Shown: piece by piece, positions 26,798 to 36,297 of the stretch
Numbering within the stretch: the first letter of the stretch is position 1
How the letters are laid out: each line of letters begins with the position of its first letter
Source of the DNA: Helicobacter sp.
GTDB lineage: Bacteria > Campylobacterota > Campylobacteria > Campylobacterales > Helicobacteraceae
Direction: 5' to 3'
Assembly: GCA_029264775.1 (NCBI GenBank)
Contig: JARHYT010000026.1
Coordinates: 1 to 51,621 of the forward strand
DNA length: 51,621 nt
Position numbers and translations under genes: made by a program
Notes under the pieces: model-generated
The model's database searches: none
Seen by the model: the letters and a program-made list of their open reading frames with translations, nothing else
What the model was told of the DNA's origin: nothing

Positions 26798-27177
26798 TTT
26801 TTACCTATATAATTTTAAATACATTGGATTGATTATTATAGTAAAAAGTCATGTATGAATGATATATGTTATTGATCCTTTGATATTAAATAATACATTT
26901 GTATCTACAAGTATTATTTAGCAATATAGTATGATTATATTTTATTTTGTGTTATATAAGATTTTTAGTTTAGTGTGGATAAGTTAAAGTATGTGTCAAT
27001 TGTTTTTTAATTATTTTATTACAATATGTATTTATATAGCTATTGTATTTTGATTATTGCACTTAAGGTTATATTATAAAGGTATATTCATTGTTATATT
27101 GTTTTATTTATTAATTTTATTTGAAATGGTATGTATTTTGCTTTTACAAAAGTTAAATTTTACTAAGGATAGTTACC
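26798..27177. other. Intergenic stretch between uvrC and flgG
   Basis: About 380 AT-rich bases between divergent genes. It holds the uvrC promoter side and a sigma-54-type promoter for flgG near its right end. No gene or RNA was recognised. Confidence 0.65.
27127..27146 (+). promoter_or_regulatory. Sigma-54 (RpoN) promoter for flgG
   Basis: TGGTATG-TATT-TTGCTTTT matches the -24/-12 consensus TGGCACG-N4-TTGCW at 5 of 7 and then all positions, with the invariant GG (27128-27129) and GC (27140-27141) exactly 10 bases apart. Transcription would begin near 27153, 25 bases before flgG. This fits RpoN control of rod and hook genes in Campylobacterota. Confidence 0.7.
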
Positions 27178-27966
27178 ATGATGCGATCACTTTATACAGC
27201 AACAACAGGAATGTTGGGGCAACAACTTCAAATTGATACAACTTCAAACAATATAGCGAATGTTAATACGGTTGGATTCAAAAGGCAGAGGGCGGAATTT
27301 AATGATTTGTTTTATCAAACTTTACAATTTGCGGGGACACAAACAAGCGAAACTACACTTACCCCAACAGGAGTAGAAGTCGGTGTTGGTGTCAGAACAG
27401 GTGCGATTAATAGAATCTATTCTCAAGGTAGCCCAAAAGAAACTGAAAATCCGCTTGATGTGGCAATTATGGGTAAAGGATTTTTCCCTATACAATTACC
27501 AGATGGGAATATAGCTTATACTAGAAGTGGTAATTTTAAGCTTGACGATCAAGGAAATATAGTTACTTCTGAAGGTTATTTAGTGCAACCACAAATAACA
27601 GTTCCACCAGAGGCACAAAGCATTAATATAGGTGCAGATGGTACCGTTAGTGTTACACTAGGTAATAATGGACAAGCAGAGGCATTAGGGCAAATTCAAT
27701 TAGTGAATTTTGTTAATCCGGCAGGTTTGCATGGTATAGGTGATAACTTGTTTATGAATACAAATGCAAGCGGTGAGCCAATAGAAGGTATCGCAGGGCA
27801 AGATGGGTTAGGGCAGATTAGAGCAGGATTTTTAGAATTAAGTAATGTTAGATTAGTTTCTGAAATGACAGATTTGATTACAGGACAAAGAGCATATGAA
27901 GCTAATTCAAAAAGCATACAAACAGCAGATTCCATGTTGCAAACAGTAAATGGATTAAAGCGATAG
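27178..27966 (+). CDS. flgG: Flagellar distal rod protein
   Basis: Forms the distal rod, the drive shaft of the flagellum through the periplasm. The protein is 262 residues, the normal length, and begins MRSLYTATTGMLGQQ with the flagellar rod signature NNIANVNTVGFKRQRAEF. The central D1/D2 region has PLDVAIMGKGFFPI and TRSGNF, and the C-terminal block is ITGQRAYEANSKSIQTAD with a coiled tail. An ATG-ATG pair follows AAGGAT; I use the first. It is controlled by its own probable sigma-54 promoter and appears to be a single-gene unit, as the next gene is dnaB with a separate -10 box. Confidence 0.97.
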   Translation: MMRSLYTATTGMLGQQLQIDTTSNNIANVNTVGFKRQRAEFNDLFYQTLQFAGTQTSETTLTPTGVEVGVGVRTGAINRIYSQGSPKETENPLDVAIMGKGFFPIQLPDGNIAYTRSGNFKLDDQGNIVTSEGYLVQPQITVPPEAQSINIGADGTVSVTLGNNGQAEALGQIQLVNFVNPAGLHGIGDNLFMNTNASGEPIEGIAGQDGLGQIRAGFLELSNVRLVSEMTDLITGQRAYEANSKSIQTADSMLQTVNGLKR

Positions 27967-28065
27967 TAATTTTATAACATAAATTTAAGATATTAATGCA
28001 ATTGTTGGGATACATTCCATTAACATATGCACATATTTTGTATAAATAAAACCTCTTAATTAGTG

Positions 28066-28071
28066 TATAAT
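28066..28071 (+). promoter_or_regulatory. -10 box before dnaB
   Basis: TATAAT about 35 bases before the dnaB start codon; predicted transcription start near 28078. Confidence 0.45.
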
Positions 28072-28106
28072 ATCAAAAATATAGCTTACATGTTTGGATA
28101 TTATTT

Positions 28107-29600
28107 ATGCAAGATTTAGACATAAAAATAGAAAGAGTTGTTTTATCAGCAATCTTATTTAGCCCAGATAAATTTGATGAAATATGTGATATTATTAAGG
28201 CAGATGACTTTTCACTACCATTACATGTAGCTATGTTTAAAGCATGTGAGAGTTTAAGAAAAGGTGATATTACAATAACGCCAGAGCTTGTGTGCAATGA
28301 GATGTCAAAAAGCATTCAAGTAACACTTGATGATATAGTATATATAGCATCAGAATCCCCTATAGCAGATATTGATTCGTATGTTGATATTATAAAAAAT
28401 AGCTCCATAAAAAGGAGACTATTTTCTCTTGCTAGCTTTATAAGAGATGAAAGTTTAAAGGAACAATCAAAAGCTATAGATGTGCTAGAGGAGATTGAAA
28501 AAAGAGTATATACACTTAGCTTGCAAGATAGTAATAGCGATTTTAAGACTTCTCAAGAGGTTATAGAATCTACATTGCAAAAAATAAAAGATAATAAATC
28601 AAAAGTTGGCATATTAAAGGGTATTGATACAGGTTTTCGTGAATTAAATTATGTTACAACGGGATTTAATGTTGGTGAATTGATTATAATAGGTGCAAGA
28701 CCATCTATGGGTAAAACTGCTTTGATTTTAAGTATGGCTTTAAAAATTGTAAGTAGCGGTAAGGGTGTAGCTATATTTAGTTTAGAAATGCCTGCAGAAC
28801 AATTAATGACAAGAATGCTATCAGCAAAAAGTAGAATCCCACTTCAAAATGTGCGTTCAGGTAATATGGATGATAATGAATTTAGCAAACTTACAATGAT
28901 TGCTCAAGAATTATGTGAAAAAAATCTATATATTAATGATAGTTCATATTTAACATTATCTGCATTAAGGACAAATCTAAGGAAATTAAAGGCAAAGGAT
29001 ACATCTATTAGTATAGTAATGATTGATTATTTACAACTTATGGCTGGTGTAAATAGTGCAAATTCAGTAGCACGACATGAGATAATAGCGGAGATAAGTA
29101 GAGGTTTAAAGAATTTGGCAAGGGAGCTAAACATACCAATTGTTGCATTATCACAATTAAACAGAAGTTTAGAATCAAGAGATGATAAGAGACCTATTTT
29201 ATCAGATTTGAGAGAAAGTGGTTCAATAGAGCAAGATGCTGATGTAATTATATTTCTATATAGAGATGAAGTATATAAGGTTAGAGAATCAAGGCAAAGG
29301 ATAGCTAATCAAAAGAAACAAAACAAACAAGATTCTAATATAAAAATAGATGATATTTATATTCCTCCACAAATAGAAAAGGCAGAGTTAATTTTAGCAA
29401 AAAATAGAAATGGAGAGACAAAACACATAGATATACAATATAATGGTAAGTTCACGCTTTTTGAAGATATAGATGAAGAGCGGGATACAAGTATGGCAGC
29501 ACATAATCATACAAAAATAATAGGTAATGAAATCCAAACTATCCAATTAGGTAATTTTGATTTAGGCACAAATCAGGACGATGAGTTACCAAGATTTTAA
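28107..29600 (+). CDS. dnaB: Replicative DNA helicase
   Basis: Hexameric helicase that opens the chromosomal replication fork and recruits DnaG. The N-terminal domain (VVLSAILFSPDKFDEICDII) leads through a linker into a RecA-like domain with Walker A GARPSMGKTAL, FSLEMPAEQL, Walker B IVMIDYLQLM, and ALSQLNRSLESRDDKRP with LRESGSIEQDAD. There is no intein. Length 497 is slightly above E. coli (471), with a short polar insert near residues 400-415 (KKQNKQDSNIK). It starts at ATG behind TTATTT without a strong ribosome site; the reading frame and homology support this start. Confidence 0.97.
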   Translation: MQDLDIKIERVVLSAILFSPDKFDEICDIIKADDFSLPLHVAMFKACESLRKGDITITPELVCNEMSKSIQVTLDDIVYIASESPIADIDSYVDIIKNSSIKRRLFSLASFIRDESLKEQSKAIDVLEEIEKRVYTLSLQDSNSDFKTSQEVIESTLQKIKDNKSKVGILKGIDTGFRELNYVTTGFNVGELIIIGARPSMGKTALILSMALKIVSSGKGVAIFSLEMPAEQLMTRMLSAKSRIPLQNVRSGNMDDNEFSKLTMIAQELCEKNLYINDSSYLTLSALRTNLRKLKAKDTSISIVMIDYLQLMAGVNSANSVARHEIIAEISRGLKNLARELNIPIVALSQLNRSLESRDDKRPILSDLRESGSIEQDADVIIFLYRDEVYKVRESRQRIANQKKQNKQDSNIKIDDIYIPPQIEKAELILAKNRNGETKHIDIQYNGKFTLFEDIDEERDTSMAAHNHTKIIGNEIQTIQLGNFDLGTNQDDELPRF

Positions 29601-29688
29601 TATTACTATATTAGTTTGTTGGGTAGTTTAAAATGTGATTTTGAATTGTTTTTATGTTGTAAGTTATATTGATATTATAGGATATTAA

Positions 29689-30330
29689 ATGGAAATCAGA
29701 ATGAAAAGATTAAAAGATAAGACTATTACTGAACAGGTATATGAAGAACTTGAACGCAAAATAGTTTTTTGTGAAATAGAGCCCGGTAGTATTTTGACAG
29801 AGAAACAAATAACAGATATGCTAGGAGCTGGTAGGACTCCTGTTAGAGAAGCATTATTGTTGCTTTCAAAGAGATATTTAGTAAATATAACAAAAGCGGG
29901 TATTTTAGTACCTGAAATCAATGCATCTTTGCAATTGCAATTGCTGGAGGTAAGAAGGGCTATTTTAAAGGTTTGCGTAGAATGCGCTATAAAGAGATTA
30001 ACGCAAATTGATAAGAATAATATAGAAAGATTATTGCAGGAAATTGATACTTCTAACGAAGTTGATTTTATGAATTGGCTTGATAAAAGACAGGAAGTAT
30101 TGTCTAGAGCGTCTAAGAATTATTTTATATATGAAGAGCTTAGGAATGTGCAGGGGCTATCTAGAAGGTTTTGGTATAGATATGCTAATAATGAACAACA
30201 TAATGAAGTAAAAAGTTTGCATCGTAATATTTTAGAAGCAGTATATCAAGAAGATATTGAAAAGGCACTGATATGTGTTGATAAAATTATTGATTATTTT
30301 GAAAATTTTGTAAGAAAGTATGTCATTTAG
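29689..30330 (+). CDS. GntR/FadR-type transcriptional regulator
   Basis: A DNA-binding regulator of 213 residues. The N-terminal winged helix-turn-helix (residues ~8-72) has the GntR signature: TEQVYEELERKIVFCEIEPGSIL, then TEKQITDMLGAGRTPVREALLLLS. The C-terminal part is all-helical, like an FCD ligand-binding domain, but lacks the clear metal-binding histidine pattern (only one H in the last 50 residues region EVKSLHRNILEA matches), so the ligand is open. It starts at ATG with AGGAT at good spacing. No target operon is adjacent: dnaB lies upstream and msrA downstream on the other strand. I recall no GntR regulator in H. pylori, so this may mark metabolic breadth in this species. Confidence 0.82.
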   Translation: MEIRMKRLKDKTITEQVYEELERKIVFCEIEPGSILTEKQITDMLGAGRTPVREALLLLSKRYLVNITKAGILVPEINASLQLQLLEVRRAILKVCVECAIKRLTQIDKNNIERLLQEIDTSNEVDFMNWLDKRQEVLSRASKNYFIYEELRNVQGLSRRFWYRYANNEQHNEVKSLHRNILEAVYQEDIEKALICVDKIIDYFENFVRKYVI

Positions 30331-30569
30331 ATAGATTAAATTATTTTTGATAAATAACAATTGAGTATATAGTTATTGTATTATTTTGTGTTAAGTCCCG
30401 CAATTATTCCATATTTAAACTATAAATAGCCATATTGCATAAAAGTTTGTTATACTAGCTTACATTACTAATACATAACCATTAATTTCTAGTATTCTAA
30501 CATCATGGCTAACCATTTCATTTATAAGTCTAGTTTATAGTCAAAATAATTCAATTATATAGAATCTTA

Positions 30570-31070
30570 TTAATATTTATCCCACTTTTTAAGTGCTAGA
30601 TTCACATTTATATGGCAGTAACCATTTGGATTTTTTTCTAAATACTTTTGGTGATAAGATTCTGCCTCATAAAAATTCTTGATCTTAAATACTTCCGTTA
30701 CTGCCTTTAAATTATTTCTTTGTTCCCATTTTTTTATACATGTTTTTATGATACTATTATCGCTATCATCAATAAAATATATTCCATTTCTATATTGAGT
30801 ACCTATGTCATTGCCTTGAAAGTTAAGGGAGCATGGATCTATTATTGATAGAAATCTCTGCAATATTTCTTCTAATTGCAATATATTTTCGTCATAGCAT
30901 ATCTCTATAGCCTCTACTGCTCCACTTGTGCCACTACACACAATTTCATAATTTGGATTCTCTAGCTCACTATTAGCATATCCAACTTTAGAAATAATCA
31001 CCCCTTTAAGTTTGTCAAAATATCCTTGCATACCCCAAAAACATCCACCGGCAAGATATATTGTTTTCAT
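30570..31070 (-). CDS. msrA: Peptide methionine-S-sulfoxide reductase A
   Basis: Repairs oxidised methionine (S-epimer) in proteins. The catalytic cysteine is C10 in [13 protein letters not shown], and the family block [22 protein letters not shown] is present (usually DPTS or DPTT; here Cys replaces the third residue). Length 166 corresponds to the MsrA domain alone; H. pylori carries an MsrA-MsrB fusion, and no MsrB domain follows here. The ending [11 protein letters not shown] is typical. The gene is 23 bases after the outer-membrane protein gene on the same strand, so it may share its transcript. Confidence 0.94.
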   Translation of the reverse strand: MKTIYLAGGCFWGMQGYFDKLKGVIISKVGYANSELENPNYEIVCSGTSGAVEAIEICYDENILQLEEILQRFLSIIDPCSLNFQGNDIGTQYRNGIYFIDDSDNSIIKTCIKKWEQRNNLKAVTEVFKIKNFYEAESYHQKYLEKNPNGYCHINVNLALKKWDKY

Positions 31071-31093
31071 AATTAACCCTTTTATTTATCTAT

Positions 31094-32374
31094 TTAGAAC
31101 ATAAATCTAACACCGCCATTTATTTCAAAAGAATTTGGCACACTTGTTCCACCAAGATGTGTGCTGCTAATATGCACAATTGAGCTTAAGGTTTGAGTAA
31201 TCCCAAATTCTAGCATGGCATTTAATTCGTTTTGAACAATTCCTCTTGCATTACCTCCATAATATCTAGTACCATTAAAGAATGTAGCACCATAGGCAAA
31301 GTACATATTTAATTTATTGTCCAATATGCTTATTCTTGATGCGGCATATATTAAATGTGCGTTTCTACCCATTTTTATTGCTCTACCGCCCCATATAAAA
31401 AATGGTTGTATATTCGCATAAAATGAACGAGACATATCAGTTTGTGTGCCATTCCCAACACCTAAAATACCTAAGTTACCCATTCCAGCATCACCATTTG
31501 CTACATATCCTAACATAGCATCAATATTTTTGTATCCTATTGTCAATTTTGAATCAAACAAAAAAGTATTATCATAGAAAGAGTGTATATTGTTGTGATC
31601 TTCAAAGCTTCCCGCAATGCCTAAATCACCACTAAACCACCATAAATTTCCACCATTAAACCTACTAGCGAAATGGAATCTTGTTCCAGCAGTGATAAAT
31701 ACACCCGGAATAAAATTGCTAAAACCACTTATAGATATTGAATTTTTAACATCACCTTCCACGCCATGTATATGATAACGCAAACCAACATTAAACCAAC
31801 CAGTTTTATCTAATTGCCTAAAAGGTGTCATCTCATAATAACTTACCCTACCATAATTATATGCCCATATTGCCTCAATGATCAGATTTCTAATGCTACC
31901 ATTTCTTAACCATATGCCATCTATAAGATGATTTACCCATTCGCTTATAGGTTGGAATCTACCAGCTTTAATAGCTGTATCTCCATCAAAATATTCAATG
32001 AAAGATTCACCTAATGCAATACTACTTCCTATTGAATTATCATATAAATTATTGTAGAAATCTTTTTTTGAACCATAATTGTAATTTAAGAAAGTTTGTG
32101 CTGCTCTAAATGATATTGCCGCTCTAGTATTATAATAAAATCCCGTTGTATATCCTAATCCAACAGAAGCATTTATGAAGCCAGCATTGCTTATAAGCTT
32201 ATTAGAGCCATATAGATTATTTTTATAAAATCCACTTGCCTTGTCGCTTGATATATAGTTCCCATATAGCACAATATCCACTTGTTTTGTTCCATTTAGT
32301 AGTGCTGAATCAAGTGTTTTGTACTGCCCAAAAACAAAGCTAGTTAAACCTAAAAAAAATATCAATAAACGCAT
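31094..32374 (-). CDS. Outer-membrane beta-barrel protein (Hof/porin-like)
   Basis: An exported protein of 426 residues. The signal peptide is MRLLIFFLGLTSFVFG with cleavage before QYK. The mature protein consists of alternating strands with many Gly, Tyr, Phe and Asn residues and ends in NGGVRFMF, an aromatic C-terminal strand typical of outer-membrane proteins. The block AIKAGRFQPISEWVNHLIDGIW and WAYNYGRVSYYEMTPFR resembles the OprD-like Hof family of Helicobacter outer-membrane proteins, but that is by memory. It lies between panC and msrA on the same strand with short gaps. Substrate or adhesion role is unknown. Confidence 0.72.
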   Translation of the reverse strand: MRLLIFFLGLTSFVFGQYKTLDSALLNGTKQVDIVLYGNYISSDKASGFYKNNLYGSNKLISNAGFINASVGLGYTTGFYYNTRAAISFRAAQTFLNYNYGSKKDFYNNLYDNSIGSSIALGESFIEYFDGDTAIKAGRFQPISEWVNHLIDGIWLRNGSIRNLIIEAIWAYNYGRVSYYEMTPFRQLDKTGWFNVGLRYHIHGVEGDVKNSISISGFSNFIPGVFITAGTRFHFASRFNGGNLWWFSGDLGIAGSFEDHNNIHSFYDNTFLFDSKLTIGYKNIDAMLGYVANGDAGMGNLGILGVGNGTQTDMSRSFYANIQPFFIWGGRAIKMGRNAHLIYAASRISILDNKLNMYFAYGATFFNGTRYYGGNARGIVQNELNAMLEFGITQTLSSIVHISSTHLGGTSVPNSFEINGGVRFMF

Positions 32375-32428
32375 ATATATCCTTATATAAACTCAAAACA
32401 TGTAAAAATTTCTTTATAAATAGATCTG

Positions 32429-33400
32429 TCATTCTATCCAAAGATTATCAAGTAGTCTTATTTTCCCTATTCTAACAGCCAATAAACATACACAATTTTT
32501 TGCTTTTTCTGCAAGTCTCAAATTTGTATCATAGAAATCTAAATAATCTATTTCCAATTCTTTAAGAATTTCTAATGCTTCTTGTTTTAGTTTATATGTG
32601 TTTATTTCATTGTTGTGTTTAATTAAAGATTCTATGTGAAATATTGCTTTTGGTATAGCAAGTGCCTTTTTTCTTTCATCGCTGTTTAAATATACATTTC
32701 TAGAGCTTAATGCTAATCCATCAACATCCCTTATTATTGGCATTTCTATAATATTTATAGGCAGATATAAATTTTTAACCATTTTTTTTATTATAATTAA
32801 TTGTTGTGCGTCTTTTTTACCAAAATATGCATTATGTGGCATAATCAAATTGAATAATTTTAAAACAACTTGTAATACACCACTAAAATGTGTGGGTCGA
32901 TGATAACCTTCAAGTATATATCCCATTCTCTTTGGTGGATTTATAGTTATTTCGTCTATATCTTCATACATTATTTCGTTCGTTGGTTTAAATACTACAT
33001 CAACGCCTAAGCTATCGCATAGTTTTATATCTTCATCTAATGTGCGAGGGTATCTTGACAAATCTTCTGTTGGTGCAAATTGTGTAGGATTTACAAATAT
33101 AGAAACAATGCTTATATTGTTTTGACTAACATTTTTTTCTATAAGACTTTTATGCCCATTATGTAACGCTCCCATTGTCGGTGTTAGTCCTACGCTTATT
33201 GTGCTAATATCTTTGTAATTTTGTATCTTTTCTTGTATTTCCAAATCTTTATCTGTATTTGTAGTTTGCATATACATTATGTATTCTTGTTTTTTTGTTT
33301 CTATTGCCTGTTTTAGCTCATCTTTGGTTGTAGCTATAATTATGTTTGAAATTCCTTTTTTATTTTTTTTGTAATCTGATATTTTTTGTTCTATTTGCAT
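32429..33400 (-). CDS. panC: Pantothenate synthetase
   Basis: Joins pantoate and beta-alanine with ATP to make pantothenate for coenzyme A. Conserved blocks are PTMGALHNGHKSLI (HIGH-like ATP site), SIFVNPTQF, DLSRYPRTLDED, HFSGVLQVVLKLFN, YFGKKDAQQL, RDVDGLALSSRN. The protein is 323 residues; I recall about 276 in H. pylori. The extra length sits at the N-terminus: an initial ~20 basic residues and a polar segment between the first strand (IIIATTKDELK) and the PTMGALH block. An internal start would remove the first strand, so I keep the first ATG, which has GGAGATATAAC upstream. Confidence 0.95.
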   Translation of the reverse strand: MQIEQKISDYKKNKKGISNIIIATTKDELKQAIETKKQEYIMYMQTTNTDKDLEIQEKIQNYKDISTISVGLTPTMGALHNGHKSLIEKNVSQNNISIVSIFVNPTQFAPTEDLSRYPRTLDEDIKLCDSLGVDVVFKPTNEIMYEDIDEITINPPKRMGYILEGYHRPTHFSGVLQVVLKLFNLIMPHNAYFGKKDAQQLIIIKKMVKNLYLPINIIEMPIIRDVDGLALSSRNVYLNSDERKKALAIPKAIFHIESLIKHNNEINTYKLKQEALEILKELEIDYLDFYDTNLRLAEKAKNCVCLLAVRIGKIRLLDNLWIE

Positions 33401-33729
33401 GTTATATCTCCTATTAGTGAAGTTTGGATTCTATCTTAATATAGTCTATATTTGATTTTTTGGTGCATTTTTAGATAGATTCTTTTTACTTTTTTTAAGT
33501 CTATTTTTAATTGATTGTTATATAGATAGGTTTTATATGCTGTGTTAAATGTATTTGTTGCAGAATCATATTATATTTAAAAGTTGTTTGTTAAGTTTAT
33601 TCTACATGAATGCCTTATTGCAATAATATTCAAATAAATGATGTTTTTGTATTTTATTGGTAATTTTTAGATACAATGCAAAGTTTAGTTCATTTATTTG
33701 GATTAAAAGCCTTAATATAAGGAGTTTGT
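33401..33729. other. Intergenic stretch between panC and rpmJ
   Basis: About 330 AT-rich bases between divergent genes. It contains the promoter of the ribosomal protein operon (below). No infA-like frame is present, although infA often precedes rpmJ. Confidence 0.65.
33672..33677 (+). promoter_or_regulatory. -10 box for the rpmJ-rpsM-rpsK-rpsD-rpoA-rplQ operon
   Basis: TACAAT preceded by TTTTTAGA about 53 bases upstream of rpmJ. Transcription would start near 33684. It is the only good -10 in the spacer on this strand. Confidence 0.5.
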
Positions 33730-33843
33730 ATGAAAGTTCGACCATCGGTCAAGAAAATGTGCGATAAATGCAAAGTCATTAAACGCAAGGGTGTGGTTCG
33801 CGTAATTTGTGCGAATCCAAAACATAAACAAAGACAAGGATAA
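33730..33843 (+). CDS. rpmJ: 50S ribosomal protein L36
   Basis: A 37-residue ribosomal protein of the large subunit. The translation [20 protein letters not shown] with a C-terminal RQG is textbook L36. The zinc-ribbon ligands C11, C14, C27 and H32 are all present, so this is the zinc-binding (C+) form. AAGGAG stands 5 bases before the ATG. rpsM follows after 3 bases. Confidence 0.97.
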   Translation: MKVRPSVKKMCDKCKVIKRKGVVRVICANPKHKQRQG

Positions 33844-33846
33844 AAA

Positions 33847-34209
33847 ATGGCTAGAATTGCTGGTGTAGATTTGCCAAAAAAGAAGAGGGTAGAATATGCC
33901 CTAACTTATATTTATGGTATTGGGCTTAAAAGCTCAAGAGATATATTAGAAGCTATAAATATTTCTTTTGATAAGCGAGTTAATGATCTCAGCGAAGATG
34001 AAGTTTCAAAGATCTCTAAAAAGATTCAAGAAAGCTACATGGTTGAGGGTGATTTGCGTAAAAAGGTTACAATGGATATTAAGGCTTTGATGGATTTAGG
34101 TAGCTATCGTGGATTACGACATAGAAAAGGCTTGCCAGTGCGCGGACAAACAACAAAGAATAATGCTCGCACACGCAAAGGCAAAAAGAAAACCGTTGGT
34201 AGCAAGTAA
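33847..34209 (+). CDS. rpsM: 30S ribosomal protein S13
   Basis: Head protein of the small subunit that contacts tRNA and the large subunit. The 120-residue sequence begins [26 protein letters not shown] and ends with the family's basic tail [18 protein letters not shown]. Length is normal. It follows rpmJ by 3 bases, with its ribosome site (AAGGA) lying at the end of rpmJ. Confidence 0.98.
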   Translation: MARIAGVDLPKKKRVEYALTYIYGIGLKSSRDILEAINISFDKRVNDLSEDEVSKISKKIQESYMVEGDLRKKVTMDIKALMDLGSYRGLRHRKGLPVRGQTTKNNARTRKGKKKTVGSK

Positions 34210-34220
34210 AGGGGTAGCGT

Positions 34221-34616
34221 ATGGCGAAAAAACAAGCAAATGTAAAAAAAAGAGTAGTAAAGAAAAATATTGCTAGAGGTATTGTGTGTATTGCTGCTTC
34301 ATTTAATAATACAAATGTAACCGTTACTGATGAAATGGGTAATGTTTTATGTTGGGCTACTGCCGGTGGTTTGGGATTTAAGGGTAGCAAGAAATCTACT
34401 CCCTATGCAGCACAGCAAGCTGTAGAATCTGCTTTAGCAAAGGCTAAAGAACATGGTATTAAAGAAGTTGGTATTAAAGTTCAAGGACCGGGAAGTGGTA
34501 GAGAAACTGCCATAAAAAGTGTAGGTTCAGTAGAAGGCATAAAAGTATTGTGGATTAAGGATGTAACACCATTGCCACATAATGGTTGTCGTCCTCCTAA
34601 AAGAAGAAGAGTGTAA
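34221..34616 (+). CDS. rpsK: 30S ribosomal protein S11
   Basis: Platform protein of the small subunit near the mRNA exit. The 131 residues include [35 protein letters not shown], and the closing [16 protein letters not shown], all typical. The ATG is preceded by AAAGGGG. It lies in the usual alpha-operon order between rpsM and rpsD. Confidence 0.98.
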   Translation: MAKKQANVKKRVVKKNIARGIVCIAASFNNTNVTVTDEMGNVLCWATAGGLGFKGSKKSTPYAAQQAVESALAKAKEHGIKEVGIKVQGPGSGRETAIKSVGSVEGIKVLWIKDVTPLPHNGCRPPKRRRV

Positions 34617-34627
34617 GGGAGAGGTGT

Positions 34628-35254
34628 ATGGCAAGATATAGAGGACCTGTAGAAAAGATTGAAAGGCGTTTAGGTGCATCACTTGCTCTTAAAGGTGAGC
34701 GTAGATTAGCGGGTAAAAGTGCTAGAGAAAAAAGGGATTATGGACCGGGACAACATGGTAAAAGAAGAGGTAAAATCTCTGATTATGGTTTGCAGTTGCG
34801 TGAAAAGCAAAAAGCAAAATTCATGTATGGTATTAGTGAAAAGCAATTCCGATCTATTTTTAAAGAAGCTAATAGACAAGATGGGAATACTGGTGAAAAT
34901 CTAATTAGATTACTTGAAATGAGGCTTGATAATGTTGTTTATAGAATGGGTTTTGCTACTACTAGACGCTTTGCTAGGCAGCTTGTTGTTCATGGGCATA
35001 TTCTATTAGATGGCAAGAGAGTGAATATTCCTTCTTTCATAGTTAAACAAGGACAGAAAGTTGAAATAAAAGAAAAGAGTAAAAATAATGCACAAATTGT
35101 TCGTTCTCTTGATTTGATTTCGCAAACAGGTATTGTTCCTTGGGTTGATATTGATAAAGATAAAAGGTTTGGAATCTTTACTAGGAAACCAGAAAGAAGT
35201 GAGGTTGAAATTCCCATAGAGGAGCGTTTAATCGTAGAGCTCTACTCAAAATAA
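34628..35254 (+). CDS. rpsD: 30S ribosomal protein S4
   Basis: Nucleates assembly of the 5' domain of 16S rRNA and, in many bacteria, represses its own operon. The protein has 208 residues and starts [16 protein letters not shown], with the S4 RNA-binding domain from [20 protein letters not shown] to GKRVNIPS. The N-terminal zinc cysteines of some S4 proteins are absent, so this is the zinc-free form. The ribosome site is AAGGGAGAGG. Confidence 0.98.
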   Translation: MARYRGPVEKIERRLGASLALKGERRLAGKSAREKRDYGPGQHGKRRGKISDYGLQLREKQKAKFMYGISEKQFRSIFKEANRQDGNTGENLIRLLEMRLDNVVYRMGFATTRRFARQLVVHGHILLDGKRVNIPSFIVKQGQKVEIKEKSKNNAQIVRSLDLISQTGIVPWVDIDKDKRFGIFTRKPERSEVEIPIEERLIVELYSK

Positions 35255-35274
35255 TAATATGTAAGGTGCTTGTT

Positions 35275-36288
35275 ATGAAAAATATAAAAATAAGACCATA
35301 TATTCCAGAGAAGTTGGAGATAGAGGAAATTACACCAAATCATATTAGGTTGCATGCTTATCCATTTGAACCGGGTTATGCTATTACTATAGCACATCCT
35401 GTTCGTAGGTTGTTACTTTCTAGTACTGTTGGATATGCACCTATAGCAATAAAGATTGATGGCGTTAAGCATGAATTTGATAGTGTTAGAGGTGTAACAG
35501 AGGATGTAGCCCCTTTTATTGTGAATATTAAAAATTTAAAATTCAAGGTAAAAGATGAATTTCAAGGGCAAGATAAATTAGAATTGGAATATGAATTTAG
35601 CGGTCCTATGGAGCTTATAGGAGAACATTTGAATAGCGATAAGGTAGCTATCATTGATGGTGATTCTCATTTGGCAAATATCAATAATGATGCTAAAATA
35701 AAATTTTCTTTAGTTATACAGAAAGGCTTAGGTTATGTTCCTAGCGAGGCTATTAGAGAGGAAATAGGGGGGGAGTATATACCTCTTGATGCTTTCTTTA
35801 CGCCTGTTAGAAAAGCAGTGTATAGCATAGAGAATGTTTTACATGAGAGTAATCCTAATTTTGAGAAGATTATTTTTGAAGTTGAAACAAATGGACAAGT
35901 AGATCCTATGGATGCTTTCAAAGAGGCTGTAGGAATTATGCATTCTCAAATGAGTGTGTTTGGTGCGGAGCTTAGTGATATACCTACTAGCAATGGACGA
36001 TTGAATGATGATAGTCCAGAGTTAAAGGTATTATTATCAAGTGTAGAAATATTGAATCTTGAGCATCGTCCGAGTAATTGCTTGCAAAAATCAAACATCA
36101 AGTATATTGGTGAATTGGTGTTGATGAATGAGAGCGATTTAAAGAATATTAAGAATTTAGGAAAACGCTCATTTGATGAGATTGCAACAAAATTGCGTGA
36201 AGTTGGCTATGAAATTGGTGCAGATTTACCACATGAATTAGCAAATACTTTGAATAAGCGTTTAGCAAAACTAAAGGGACAGAATTAA
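35275..36288 (+). CDS. rpoA: RNA polymerase alpha subunit
   Basis: Scaffold for polymerase assembly and contact point for activators and UP elements. The N-terminal dimer domain has GYAITIAHPVRRLLLSSTVGYAP and FTPVRKAVYSIENV; the C-terminal domain has LSSVEILNLEHRPSNCLQKSNIKYIGEL and LGKRSFDEI. I start at the ATG with AAGG 9 bases upstream, giving 337 residues; a GTG three codons earlier is less likely. A run of seven G at 35767-35773 encodes IleGlyGly. It is the fifth gene of the alpha operon. Confidence 0.98.
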   Translation: MKNIKIRPYIPEKLEIEEITPNHIRLHAYPFEPGYAITIAHPVRRLLLSSTVGYAPIAIKIDGVKHEFDSVRGVTEDVAPFIVNIKNLKFKVKDEFQGQDKLELEYEFSGPMELIGEHLNSDKVAIIDGDSHLANINNDAKIKFSLVIQKGLGYVPSEAIREEIGGEYIPLDAFFTPVRKAVYSIENVLHESNPNFEKIIFEVETNGQVDPMDAFKEAVGIMHSQMSVFGAELSDIPTSNGRLNDDSPELKVLLSSVEILNLEHRPSNCLQKSNIKYIGELVLMNESDLKNIKNLGKRSFDEIATKLREVGYEIGADLPHELANTLNKRLAKLKGQN

Positions 36289-36297
36289 AGGAATATT

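Noticed and set aside
35767-35773. A run of seven G inside rpoA as a phase-variation tract
   Set aside because: rpoA is essential and seven G is short; slippage there would be lethal, so a switch is not plausible.
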